64,000 bases of DNA, from assembly GCF_028473745.1 (NCBI RefSeq), contig NZ_CP101137.1, positions 7,199,501 through 7,263,500 on the forward strand, read 5' to 3'. Positions 52,783 through 61,248 of this stretch are shown here, piece by piece. The notes under the pieces are model-generated. The model worked only from the letters and a program-made list of their open reading frames with translations. It did not search any database and had not been told where the DNA came from. Position 1 is the stretch's first letter. Every line of letters begins with the position of its first letter. This DNA comes from Streptomyces sp. M92 (GTDB taxonomy: Bacteria; Actinomycetota; Actinomycetes; Streptomycetales; Streptomycetaceae). The translations under genes and the position numbers were made by a program.

Positions 52783-54525
52783 CTACGCGTCCGACCGCGC
52801 CGTCTCCAGCAGTTCCTCCGCGTGCGCGCGGGCCGTCTCCGAGTCCTCCTGGCCCGCCAGCATGCGGGACAGCTCGCGGATCCGCTCCTCGCCCTCCAGG
52901 ACCTTGACGCCCGAGCGGGTCACCGACCCGTCGTTCGTCTTCTCCACCAGCAGCTGCCGGTCGGCGAACGCCGCCACCTGCGGCAGGTGCGTGACGACCA
53001 CGACCTGCGCGTTCTTCGCGAGCCGTGCCAGGCGCCGCCCGATCTCGACCGCCGCCTTGCCGCCGACACCGGCGTCCACCTCGTCGAAGAGGTACGTCGG
53101 CACCGGGTCCGTGCCCGCGAACACGACCTCCACCGCCAGCATCACGCGCGACAGCTCACCGCCGGACGCCCCCTTGGCGATCGGCCGGGGCGGCGCGCCC
53201 GGGTGCGGGGCGAGCAGCAGCTCGACCTCGTCGGCGCCCGAGGGCCCGTAGGCGACCGTGCGCCCACCGACCTCGACGCCCTCCGGGTCCTCCGTCTGCC
53301 GGATCGCGAAGGACACGCGCGCGTGCGGCATGGCGAGCGAGGCCAGCTCGGCGGTGACCGCGGCGGCGAACCGTTCGGCGGCCTCCGTCCGCGCGTCCGT
53401 CAGTGCCTGCGCCAGCCCGCCCAGCTCCGTTCTGAGCGCGTCCCGTTCGGCGGTCAGCTCACCGATCCGCTCGTCGTCGCCGTCCAGCTCGGTCAGCCGC
53501 GCGGCGCCCTGCTCGGCCCAGGTCAGCACGGCGGCCACGTCCTCGCCGTACTTCCGGGTCAGCGCGGTGAGCGCGGCCCGCCGCTCCTCGACCGCCGCCA
53601 GCCGCAGCGGGTCGGCGTCCAGGTCGTCGGCGTACCCGGCGAGCTCCCCGGCCACGTCCCGCAGCAGGATGCCCACCTCGCCGATCCGCTCGGCGAGCGC
53701 GGCCAGCGCCGGGTCGTGCGCCCGTACGGCGTCCAGGGCCCGCTGCGCGCCCGCGACCAGCGTGGAGGCGTCGACGCCCTCGGGGTCCTCCGGATTGCCG
53801 GCCAGCGCGGCGTGCGCGGCGGTGGCGGCCGACGCGAGCGCCTCGGCATGGCCGAGCCGCTCCGCCTCCTCCGCCAGCTCCGCGTCCTCGCCGGCGCGCG
53901 GCTCGACCGCAGCGACCTCGTCGAGGCCGTAGCGCAGGAGATCGGCCTCCTGGGCGCGCTCACGCGCGCGCGTGGTGATCTCCTCCAGCTCACGGGCGAC
54001 GGCCCGCAGCCGCCGGTAGGCCTCGGCGTACTTGGCGAGCGGCCCGGCGACCGCGTCACCCGCGTACCGGTCCAGCGCCTGCCGCTGCCGGGTCAGCTTG
54101 AGCAGCCCCTGCTGGTCGGTCTGCCCGTGCACCGCCACCAGTTCGTCGGCCAGCTCGGCGAGCATCCCCACCGGCACCGACCGTCCGCCCAGGTGCGCGC
54201 GCGAGCGGCCCTCGGCGGAAACGGTACGGCTGATCAGCAGCGCCCCGTCGTCCAGCTCGGCCCCGGCCTCCTCGGCCCGCACCGCCGCCGCCGCGTCGTC
54301 GGGCACGGCGATGCGCCCCTCGACGACCGCGTTCTTGGCCCCGATCCGTACCAGCGCCGCGTCCGCGCGGCCGCCCAGGAGCAGCCCGAGGCTGGTGACC
54401 ACCATGGTCTTGCCCGCACCCGTCTCACCGGTGACAGCGGTGAACCCGGGCGACAGCTCGACCACGGCGTCGTCGATGACTCCCAGCGACCGTATCCGCA
54501 TCTCCTCAAGCACGGACACGACCAT
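52783..54525 (-). CDS. recN: DNA repair protein RecN
   Basis: This 580-aa SMC-like ATPase has the N-terminal Walker A FTAVTGETGAGKTMVVTSLG (about residues 29-48), a long central coiled coil (about 150-370), the ABC signature region KGASGGELSRVMLAVEVVF and Walker B VPTYLFDEVDAGVGG. RecN is an early responder to double-strand breaks, bridging DNA ends. ATG at 54525; shorter starts (MRIRSLG at 54501) are possible. No LexA box is visible upstream, unlike dnaE2. It lies 142 bp downstream of nadK. Confidence 0.95.
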   Translation of the reverse strand: MVVSVLEEMRIRSLGVIDDAVVELSPGFTAVTGETGAGKTMVVTSLGLLLGGRADAALVRIGAKNAVVEGRIAVPDDAAAAVRAEEAGAELDDGALLISRTVSAEGRSRAHLGGRSVPVGMLAELADELVAVHGQTDQQGLLKLTRQRQALDRYAGDAVAGPLAKYAEAYRRLRAVARELEEITTRARERAQEADLLRYGLDEVAAVEPRAGEDAELAEEAERLGHAEALASAATAAHAALAGNPEDPEGVDASTLVAGAQRALDAVRAHDPALAALAERIGEVGILLRDVAGELAGYADDLDADPLRLAAVEERRAALTALTRKYGEDVAAVLTWAEQGAARLTELDGDDERIGELTAERDALRTELGGLAQALTDARTEAAERFAAAVTAELASLAMPHARVSFAIRQTEDPEGVEVGGRTVAYGPSGADEVELLLAPHPGAPPRPIAKGASGGELSRVMLAVEVVFAGTDPVPTYLFDEVDAGVGGKAAVEIGRRLARLAKNAQVVVVTHLPQVAAFADRQLLVEKTNDGSVTRSGVKVLEGEERIRELSRMLAGQEDSETARAHAEELLETARSDA

Positions 54526-54666
54526 ACGAGGTCCAGGGCAGGAAGCGCACACAGGCCACTCATGTCACCCCCGCGAGTGCATGCCGCCCCAAGGGCGCGG
54601 GGAACTGCGCGACCGGCCGCGACGCGCCCGCCCTCCGCGACGTGCCGAACCACCCCATCGAGTCCG

Positions 54667-55572
54667 CTAGTGCGGAGCGCCACGCCATCCGGAAACCGGC
54701 AAAGCGAACTTCGCCACCAACCGGTCGGTGAAAGACGCATGGTGCAACCGGGCCAACCGCACCGGCACCGCCCCCCGCCGGACCTCCACCCGCGCCCCCG
54801 GCGGCAACTCCACCGTCCGCCGCCCGTCACACCACAGCACACCCGGCGGGATATGGGGCAGCACCTCCACCGCCAGCACGGAATCCGGCGACGTCACCAA
54901 CGGCTTCGCGAACAGCGCGTGCGCGCTGATCGGCACCATCAGCAGCGCCTCCACCTCGGGCCAGACCACCGGCCCCCCGGCCGAGAAGGCGTACGCCGTA
55001 GACCCGGTCGGCGTCGACAGCACGATGCCGTCGCAGCCGAACCCGGTCACCGGCCGTCCGTCGATCTCCAGCACGACTTCCAGCAGCTTCTCGGCACCGG
55101 CCTTCTGCACGGCCGCCTCGTTCAGCGCCCAGTCCGTGTGCACGATGTCGCCGTTGCGGTGCACGACGACGTCGACGGTCATCCGCTCCTCGACCTCGTA
55201 CGCCCGGTTCACCACCCGGTCGACGACCTTGTCGAGATCGTCGCGCTCGGCCTCCGCGAGGAACCCGACCCGGCCCAGGTTGACGCCGAGCATCGGCACC
55301 CCGGAGGCACGGGCGAACTCGGCGCCGCGCAGCAGCGTCCCGTCACCGCCGAGCACGATGAGCAGCTCGCACCCGTCGAGGCACTGCGGGGTGGCCTCCC
55401 CGACCAGCTCCACCTCCTCCGGCAGCGGCAGGTCGCACGCCTCGGCCTCCAGGACGCGCACACCGAGCCCGGCGTGCAGCAGCCCCTTGACCACGAGCTC
55501 CGCGCTGCGGATGGCCGCGGGACGCCCGGTGTGGGCGAGCAGGAAAACAGTACGCGCTCGGTTCTGTGTCAA
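54667..55572 (-). CDS. nadK: NAD kinase
   Basis: This 301-aa enzyme phosphorylates NAD to NADP. It carries the ATP-NAD kinase motif LLIVLGGDGTLLRGAEFAR (about residues 70-88), the second domain with DWALNEAAVQK, and GCDGIVLSTPTGSTAYAFSA (about 180-199). The TTG start at 55572 overlaps the tlyA stop by 4 bp (TTGA), giving tight coupling. The order tlyA-nadK-recN is widely conserved in actinobacteria. Confidence 0.95.
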   Translation of the reverse strand: MTQNRARTVFLLAHTGRPAAIRSAELVVKGLLHAGLGVRVLEAEACDLPLPEEVELVGEATPQCLDGCELLIVLGGDGTLLRGAEFARASGVPMLGVNLGRVGFLAEAERDDLDKVVDRVVNRAYEVEERMTVDVVVHRNGDIVHTDWALNEAAVQKAGAEKLLEVVLEIDGRPVTGFGCDGIVLSTPTGSTAYAFSAGGPVVWPEVEALLMVPISAHALFAKPLVTSPDSVLAVEVLPHIPPGVLWCDGRRTVELPPGARVEVRRGAVPVRLARLHHASFTDRLVAKFALPVSGWRGAPH

Positions 55573-56384
55573 CTCGGCCCCTCCGCCACTGCACGGTCAA
55601 CGTCGGCCGGGTCCAGTTCACCGGCACCGGCCCGGAGCCACAGAAAGTACTCGACGTTCCCGGAGGGTCCGGGCAGCGGACTGGCGGTGACCCCCTTCAC
55701 ACCGAGCCCCAGCTCCCAGGCCCTGCGGGCGACCCCCGTCACGGCCTCGGCGCGCAGCTGCGCACTGCGCACCACTCCCCCGCTGCCGAGGCGCTCCTTG
55801 CCCACCTCGAACTGAGGCTTCACCATCATCACCAGGTCGGCGTCCGGCCGGGTGCACCGCACCAGGGCGGGCAGTACCAGTCCGAGCGGGATGAAGGACA
55901 GATCCCCCACGACAAGGTCCACGGGCTCCCCATCGATCGCTTCCGGCGTCAACTCGCGTACGTTCGTACGGTCCTTGACGGTGACGCGTTCATCCTGCCG
56001 GAGGGACCAGGCGAGTTGCCCGTAGCCGACGTCGACGGCGACGACGTGCGCGGCGCCCGCACGCAGCAGTACGTCGGTGAAGCCGCCGGTGGACGCGCCG
56101 GCGTCCAGCGCCCGCCGGCCCTCGACGACGAGCCCCTGCGGCACGAAGGCCGCGAGGGCGCCGGCCAGCTTGTGGCCGCCGCGCGAGACGTAGTCGGGAT
56201 CGCTGTCGTCGGCGCTCACCACGATCGCGGCGGCGGTCTCCACCTGCGTGGCCGGCTTGGTCGCGACGGTCTTGCCGACGGAGACCCGGCCGGCGGCGAT
56301 CAGCTGGCTCGCGTGCTCGCGCGAGCGCGCCAGCTTGCGGCGGACCAGCTCCGCGTCGAGACGGCGGCGTGCGACTCCTGCCAC
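55569..56384 (-). CDS. tlyA: 16S/23S rRNA (cytidine-2'-O)-methyltransferase TlyA
   Basis: This 271-aa protein has an N-terminal S4 RNA-binding domain (RRRLDAELVRRKLARSREHA, residues 6-25) and an FtsJ-like methyltransferase domain (ALDAGASTGGFTDVLLRAGA, about 92-111; VVGDLSFIPLGLVLPAL; MMVKPQFEVGKERLG). TlyA 2'-O-methylates cytidines in both rRNAs, and its presence makes ribosomes sensitive to capreomycin. GTG start at 56384, 7 bp after the small gene upstream. Confidence 0.94.
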   Translation of the reverse strand: MAGVARRRLDAELVRRKLARSREHASQLIAAGRVSVGKTVATKPATQVETAAAIVVSADDSDPDYVSRGGHKLAGALAAFVPQGLVVEGRRALDAGASTGGFTDVLLRAGAAHVVAVDVGYGQLAWSLRQDERVTVKDRTNVRELTPEAIDGEPVDLVVGDLSFIPLGLVLPALVRCTRPDADLVMMVKPQFEVGKERLGSGGVVRSAQLRAEAVTGVARRAWELGLGVKGVTASPLPGPSGNVEYFLWLRAGAGELDPADVDRAVAEGPS

Positions 56385-56391
56385 GTTCGGT

Positions 56392-56688
56392 TCAGCTCCT
56401 GTTTTCGTACGGCGATGGCGGGACCGCAGGTCCCGGGCGGGCGTCGAGCGCGGTCAGCGCGTCACGCAGCCCCCGGTGTACATCCTCGTACACCTCGACA
56501 TGTCCGTCCGTGGTCAGGTGGTCGGCGTCGGCCAGCCGGGACAGCCGGGCGTCCACCTCGGCGTTCCCGGTGGGAGTGCACGGGACGTCCAGGGGGGCGG
56601 GGGCGGCGGGGGCATGCTCCGGCGCGTGCGCCTCGGCCGCCGCCCCGCCGGCCTCCTGTGCCTCCGGTTCCGGTACTGCGTCGTTCAT
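56392..56688 (-). CDS. Uncharacterised small protein upstream of tlyA
   Basis: This 98-aa acidic protein has an Ala/Pro/Glu-rich first half and a better ordered second half (EVDARLSRLADADHLTTDGH, YEDVHRGLRDALTALDA). The placement 7 bp before tlyA and in the same direction suggests co-expression. Small proteins at this locus are common in streptomycetes; no function is known. ATG at 56688; divergent from the SCP2 gene with 42 bp between. Confidence 0.7.
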   Translation of the reverse strand: MNDAVPEPEAQEAGGAAAEAHAPEHAPAAPAPLDVPCTPTGNAEVDARLSRLADADHLTTDGHVEVYEDVHRGLRDALTALDARPGPAVPPSPYENRS

Positions 56689-56730
56689 GCCCCGACGCTA
56701 CCGCGTACCGCTGGGGTACCGTCGGTCCCG

Positions 56731-57078
56731 ATGGCGACGACTGAGGAGTGCCGCGCCGCACTCGAGAAGCTCTCGGACAACATGGGCGACGCCGAAGGGG
56801 ACGTGCGGTCCGCCGCCGAGCTGGACCGCACGGTGAGCTGCCACATCACCGACCTGGACGTCACCTTCGCGGGACGCATGGCGGACGGCCGGATCGACGT
56901 GCGCGAGACCCTGGAGGGCCCGCCGCGCGAGAAGGCCGAGATCAGGCTGGCGATGACCGGGGACGACCTGGTCGCCCTGGTCGCCGGCGAGCTGAACTTC
57001 GCCAGGGCCTGGGGTTCGGGCCGGGTGAAGCTGGAGGCGGGCCTGCGCGACCTGTTCCGCCTCAGGAAGCTTCTGTAG
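56731..57078 (+). CDS. SCP2 sterol-binding domain protein
   Basis: This 115-aa single-domain protein shows the SCP2 pattern: VSCHITDLDVTFAGRMADGR, then ETLEGPPREKAEIRLAMTGD and DDLVALVAGELNFARAWGSG. SCP2 folds hold hydrophobic ligands such as lipids in a tunnel. ATG at 56731. Its end overlaps the convergent ABC-transporter ATPase gene by 17 bp, which would allow antisense interference. Confidence 0.85.
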   Translation: MATTEECRAALEKLSDNMGDAEGDVRSAAELDRTVSCHITDLDVTFAGRMADGRIDVRETLEGPPREKAEIRLAMTGDDLVALVAGELNFARAWGSGRVKLEAGLRDLFRLRKLL

Positions 57079-57949
57079 CCGCCACCTTCTCCAGCTCCGC
57101 TCGACCGCCGCCCCGTGCCTTGCGCGCGGCCGGCACCACCAGCGGCGTACCCGTCTCGGGGTCGTCGATGACCTGGCAGCGCAGCCCGAAGACCCGCTCC
57201 ACCAGGTCGGCGGTGACGATGTCCTTCGGCGCGCCCTCGGCGATGATCTCCCCGCCGCGCAGGGCGATGAGGTGGGTGGCGTACCGGGCGGCGTGGTTGA
57301 GGTCGTGCAGCACGGCGACGAGGGTGCGGCCCTGCTCCTCGTGGAGCTCCGCGCACAGGTCGAGGACGTCGATCTGGTGCTGGATGTCGAGGTACGTCGT
57401 CGGCTCGTCGAGCAGGAGCAGCGGGGTCTGCTGGGCGAGGGCCATGGCGATCCACACGCGCTGGCGCTGTCCGCCGGAGAGTTCGTCGACGTAGCGGTCG
57501 GCCAGCTCCGCGATGCCGGTCTGGGCCATCGACTCCTGGACGACGCGCTCGTCCTCGGTCGACCACTGGCGCAGGATGCCCTGGTGCGGGTAGCGGCCGC
57601 GGCCGACGAGGTCGCCGACGGTGATGCCGTCGGGGGCGATGGACGACTGGGGCAGCAGACCGAGGGTGCGGGCGACCTGCTTGGCGGGCATCGACTGGAT
57701 GACGGAACCGTCGAGCAGCACCCGGCCCTGGGTGGGCTTCAGCATCCGCGACAGGGCGCGCAGCAGGGTCGACTTGCCGCAGGCGTTCGGGCCGACGATC
57801 ACCGTGAAGGAGTTGTCGGGTATCTCCACCGACAGCTTCTCCGCGATGACCCGCTGGTCGTAGGCGAGGGTGACGTTCTCGGCGGTCAGGCGGTTCACGT
57901 TGCTCCTTTGGTTGTTCAGCCCGCTGCGGTCGCCGGTGCCGGCGCTCAT
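57062..57949 (-). CDS. Iron-siderophore ABC importer, ATPase subunit
   Basis: This 295-aa FecE/FepC-type ATPase has Walker A IVGPNACGKSTLLRALSRML (about residues 52-71), the signature YVDELSGGQRQRVWIAMALA and Walker B PLLLLDEPTTYLD, with His in AVLHDLNHAARYA. It powers uptake through the two permeases encoded just upstream. ATG overlaps the second permease stop by 4 bp. Controlled by the iron box at 60045-60063. No substrate-binding protein is in the operon. Confidence 0.94.
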   Translation of the reverse strand: MSAGTGDRSGLNNQRSNVNRLTAENVTLAYDQRVIAEKLSVEIPDNSFTVIVGPNACGKSTLLRALSRMLKPTQGRVLLDGSVIQSMPAKQVARTLGLLPQSSIAPDGITVGDLVGRGRYPHQGILRQWSTEDERVVQESMAQTGIAELADRYVDELSGGQRQRVWIAMALAQQTPLLLLDEPTTYLDIQHQIDVLDLCAELHEEQGRTLVAVLHDLNHAARYATHLIALRGGEIIAEGAPKDIVTADLVERVFGLRCQVIDDPETGTPLVVPAARKARGGGRAELEKVAATEAS

Positions 57950-58998
57950 ATCCGGCCCGCCTTGCGCTCGGTGACCAGCAGCCACAGCAGGTAGACGCCG
58001 CCGAGCACGCCGGTGACGACGCCCACGGGCAGCTGGTCGGCGCCGAAGGCCCGCTGCGAGACGAAGTCGGCCGAGACCAGCAGGGCGGCGCCCATGCACA
58101 CGGACGGCAGCAGGTTGGGGCCGGGCGAGCGGGTCAGGCGCCGGGCGAGCTGCGGCGCGGTGAGCGCCACGAAGCTGACCGGTCCCGCCGCGGCGGTGGC
58201 GGCGGCGGTGAGCAGCACGGCCGCCACCATCAGCAGGGCCCGCACGCGCTCGACGCGCACTCCGAGGGCGTACGAGACGTCGTCGCCCATCTCCATCATC
58301 CGCAGCGCGCGACCGTTGGTGAGGACCAGCGGGACGAGCACGGCGCACAGCACGAGCAGGGGCCAGACCTGGTCCCAGTCGCGGCCGTTGAGGGAGCCGG
58401 TCATCCAGACCACCGCGCGGGAGGCGTCGACGATGTCGGCCCGGGTGAGCAGGTAGCCGTTGACGGCCGTGACGATCGCGGAGACGCCGATGCCGACCAG
58501 AACCAGCCGGTAGCCGTGCACGCCCCGCTTCCAGGCGAGCAGATAGATGGCGAGGCCGGTCACCAGGCCGCCGACGAGCGCGCCGCCGGTCACCTGCGCC
58601 GAGGTCCCGGAGAACAGCACGATCATGGTCAGGGCGCCGGCCGTCGCGCCCTGCCCGAGGCCGAGCACGTCCGGGCTGCCGAGCGGGTTGCGGGAGATGG
58701 CCTGGAACAGCGCGCCGCCCATCCCCAGCGCGGCGCCGACCAGAAGCCCGACCAGGACCCGCGGCAGCCGCAGTTCGTTGACGATGAACTCCTGGCTCGC
58801 GTTGCCGCCGCCGACCAGGGTCCTGAGCACATCGGCGGCCGGTATCTCGAAGTCGCCGGTGCCGATCAGCAGGACGCTCGCGGCCAGCGCGAGAAGCAGC
58901 AGCAGGGCGACGACGACGGTGGCCCGCACGTCGAGGCGGAAGGACAGCCCGCCGGGACTGCGCACGGCACGGTTCTTCCTCACGGCTTTCGTGGTCAC
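57946..58998 (-). CDS. FecCD-family siderophore permease
   Basis: This 350-aa BtuC/FecD-type permease has about 10 helices. The coupling-helix region is VNELRLPRVLVGLLVGAALG and the typical loop is QAISRNPLGSPDVLGLGQGA. It ends with GADQLPVGVVTGVLGGVYLL. It pairs with the neighbouring permease to form a heterodimeric channel for ferric siderophores. GTG at 58998 overlaps the upstream permease stop by 4 bp. Confidence 0.94.
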   Translation of the reverse strand: MTTKAVRKNRAVRSPGGLSFRLDVRATVVVALLLLLALAASVLLIGTGDFEIPAADVLRTLVGGGNASQEFIVNELRLPRVLVGLLVGAALGMGGALFQAISRNPLGSPDVLGLGQGATAGALTMIVLFSGTSAQVTGGALVGGLVTGLAIYLLAWKRGVHGYRLVLVGIGVSAIVTAVNGYLLTRADIVDASRAVVWMTGSLNGRDWDQVWPLLVLCAVLVPLVLTNGRALRMMEMGDDVSYALGVRVERVRALLMVAAVLLTAAATAAAGPVSFVALTAPQLARRLTRSPGPNLLPSVCMGAALLVSADFVSQRAFGADQLPVGVVTGVLGGVYLLWLLVTERKAGRI

Positions 58999-60041
58999 AG
59001 CTGGGCCGTCCTCCGCCGTCGTACGAGATAGATGAAGACCGGGCCGCCCAGGACGGCGGTGACGATGCCGACCTGAAGCTCGGAGGGCCGGGCGACGATC
59101 CGGCCGAGGACGTCGGCGCCCAGCAGCAGCACGGGCGACAGGATCGCGGCGTACGGCAGGATCCAGCGCATGTCGGGCCCGGTGAAGGAACGGACGATGT
59201 GCGGGACCATCAGACCGACGAACACGATCGGCCCGCAGGCGGCGGTCGCCGCCCCGCACAGCACGGTCGCGGCCAGCATGGACAGCGCCCGGGTGCGGTT
59301 GAGGTTGGCGCCGAGCGCCTTGGCGGTGTCGTCGCCCATCTCCATGGCGTTGAGGGGCCGGGAGAGGGCGAGGGCGAGGATCGTGCCCACCACGAAGAAC
59401 GGCAGCACTTCCATGATGGTGTCGTCGGTCGCCGAGGACAGCGACCCGACCGTCCAGAAACGCATCCGGCCCAGCGCAGCGTCGTCCATGATCATCACGG
59501 CTTGGAGGTAGCCGAAGAGCGCGGCGCTGATCGCGGTGCCGGCCAGGACGAGCCGCACCGGCGTGGCCCCCCTGCTGCCGCCGAGGAACCAGACCAGCGC
59601 GCCCACACCCGCCGCCCCGGCGAACGCGAACCACACGTACCCGGTCAGGGAGGTGACGCCGAAGAAGGTGATGGCCGTGACGACCGCCGCGGAGGCGCCC
59701 GCGTTGATGCCGAGCAGGCCGGGGTCGGCCAGCGGGTTGCGGGTGAGCGCCTGGAGGACGGCTCCGGCGAGCCCGAGCGCGGCCCCCGCGAGCAGACCGA
59801 GCACGGTCCGCGACTGCCGTTCGCCGACGACCACGTCGCTGTAGGTGCCCGTGTCGTGGAACAGGCCGTGCCAGACCTGCGCCAGGGACAGGTCCTTCGC
59901 GCCGACCGCGAGGCTCGCCAACGCGATGAACACCAGGACCGCTGCCGAGACGGGCAGCCCGACGGCACGTACGACACGGCGCTTCGGGGGCGGCGCGGGG
60001 GCGGTCTCCGCGCGCTGTTCGGGGGGACTGTCGACCAACAC
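58995..60041 (-). CDS. FecCD-family siderophore permease (first gene of operon)
   Basis: This 348-aa permease has the same BtuC-type layout: SRTVLGLLAGAALGLAGAVL, ALTRNPLADPGLLGINAGAS and ARPSELQVGIVTAVLGGPVF. The first 25 residues are a Pro/Glu-rich cytosolic leader. The GTG at 60041 lies only 3 bases from the iron box, so the transcript may be leaderless or start within the box. It leads an operon of two permeases and an ATPase. Confidence 0.93.
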   Translation of the reverse strand: MLVDSPPEQRAETAPAPPPKRRVVRAVGLPVSAAVLVFIALASLAVGAKDLSLAQVWHGLFHDTGTYSDVVVGERQSRTVLGLLAGAALGLAGAVLQALTRNPLADPGLLGINAGASAAVVTAITFFGVTSLTGYVWFAFAGAAGVGALVWFLGGSRGATPVRLVLAGTAISAALFGYLQAVMIMDDAALGRMRFWTVGSLSSATDDTIMEVLPFFVVGTILALALSRPLNAMEMGDDTAKALGANLNRTRALSMLAATVLCGAATAACGPIVFVGLMVPHIVRSFTGPDMRWILPYAAILSPVLLLGADVLGRIVARPSELQVGIVTAVLGGPVFIYLVRRRRTAQL

Positions 60042-60044
60042 GCG

Positions 60045-60063
60045 GTTAGGTTAGCCTACCCTG
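60045..60063 (-). promoter_or_regulatory. Iron box (DmdR1/IdeR-type operator)
   Basis: TTAGGTTAGCCTACCCTGC on the plus strand matches the actinobacterial iron-box pattern TTAGGTTAG-S-CTAACCTAA well in the left arm and partly in the right. It lies directly before the permease start, so iron-loaded DmdR1 would block transcription. Confidence 0.8.
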
Positions 60064-60144
60064 CCAATCGATCACGATCCCGAGGACGCCGATGCCGCCC
60101 GGAACGTCTCCGTTCGCAGCCGGGCTCCTGCCCCGTACGGCGGC

Positions 60145-61176
60145 TCACAACCCCAGTCGCGCCAGCGGCTTCCCGGAATCCAGCGCACACCCCTCCTCCC
60201 CGCCCGCCGTCCAGGCCGCCGCGCACAGCGCACGCAGCCCGTCCAGCACCGCGCCGTCGCCCTCGAGCTCCAGTCGCTCGGCGCCGGCCGTCGCCGTCCA
60301 GCCGCCGCACCGGAAGCCCTCACTCCCGTCCTCCGTGACCTCCGGCTGCCCGCCGAGCAGCCCGCGCAGATCGGCGTCGACGTACGTCGGCCGGTGGTGC
60401 GGCGGCGCCGCCAGCAGCCGCGCCCCGTCGGTCACCCCGGTCAGGACGAGCAGCGAGTCGACCTCGCCGTTGAACGCGCCCTCGATGTCCGTGTCCAGCC
60501 GGTCCCCCACCACCAACGGCCGCTGCGCGCCGGTGCGCAGGATCGTCTCCCGGTGCATGGGCGGCAACGGCTTGCCCGCGACCCGCGGCTCGGCGCCGGT
60601 GGCGATCCGGACGACCTCCACCGCCGCGCCGTTGCCCGGTGCGATGCCCCGGGCGCCCGGGATCGTCAGGTCCGTGTTGGAGGCGTACCAGGGCACCCCC
60701 CGCGCGATCGCGTAGCAGGCCTCCGCGAACCGCCCCCACGGCAGCTCGGGCCCGCCGAAGCCCTGCACGACGGCCGCCGGATCGTCCTCCGCCGAATCCA
60801 CCGGCTCCAGGCCCCGCTCCCGCAGGGCGACCCGCAGCCCCTCACCGCCGATCACCAGCACCCGTGAGCCCGACGGCACCTGCTCGGCGATCAGCCGGGC
60901 CACCGCCTGCGCCGACGTGATGACGTCGGCGGCGCCCGTCGGTATGCCCAGCTCGGTCAGGTGCGCGGCCACCGCGTCGGGAGTCCGGAGCGCGTTGTTC
61001 GTGACGTACGCCAGGCGCATGCCGCCCGCGCGGGCCGTGGACAGCGACTCGACCGCGTGGGCGATGGCCTCACCCCCCGCGTACACCACCCCGTCCAGGT
61101 CGAGCAGCGCCGTGTCGTACGCCTCGCCCAGGCTCCGCCCACAGCCCTCGGGCCTCGTCCTGACGCTCCGGCTCAT
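60145..61176 (-). CDS. HAD-superfamily phosphatase, class IIA (NagD-like)
   Basis: This 343-aa hydrolase has the HAD motifs in order: LLDLDGVVYAGGEAI (motif I, about residues 24-38), AYVTNNALRTP (motif II), KPLPPMHRETI (motif III Lys) and VVGDRLDTDIEGAFNG (motif IV). The large C2-type cap between motifs II and III marks class IIA, which includes p-nitrophenyl, pyridoxal and sugar phosphatases. A GAGGAG ribosome site supports the ATG at 61176. The last 80 residues (GGQPEVTEDG onward) form an extra tail common in actinobacterial members. It is divergent from a DUF1015 gene. Confidence 0.9.
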   Translation of the reverse strand: MSRSVRTRPEGCGRSLGEAYDTALLDLDGVVYAGGEAIAHAVESLSTARAGGMRLAYVTNNALRTPDAVAAHLTELGIPTGAADVITSAQAVARLIAEQVPSGSRVLVIGGEGLRVALRERGLEPVDSAEDDPAAVVQGFGGPELPWGRFAEACYAIARGVPWYASNTDLTIPGARGIAPGNGAAVEVVRIATGAEPRVAGKPLPPMHRETILRTGAQRPLVVGDRLDTDIEGAFNGEVDSLLVLTGVTDGARLLAAPPHHRPTYVDADLRGLLGGQPEVTEDGSEGFRCGGWTATAGAERLELEGDGAVLDGLRALCAAAWTAGGEEGCALDSGKPLARLGL

Positions 61177-61248
61177 TGCACATCGCTCCTCGTTCGACGC
61201 CTTTCCCCCGATCATCCCCCATGCCACTGACACACGTACGATGCCGGG

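Noticed and set aside
54526..54666. LexA box upstream of recN
   Set aside because: No TCGAAC-N4-GTTCGA-like sequence is visible in the 141 bp before recN, although one is present before dnaE2.
51778..55815. A 1345-codon plus-strand open frame opposite the PNPT-like, recN and nadK genes
   Set aside because: It spans three well-defined minus-strand genes and a gap, with no family resemblance; long shadows are expected at this GC content.
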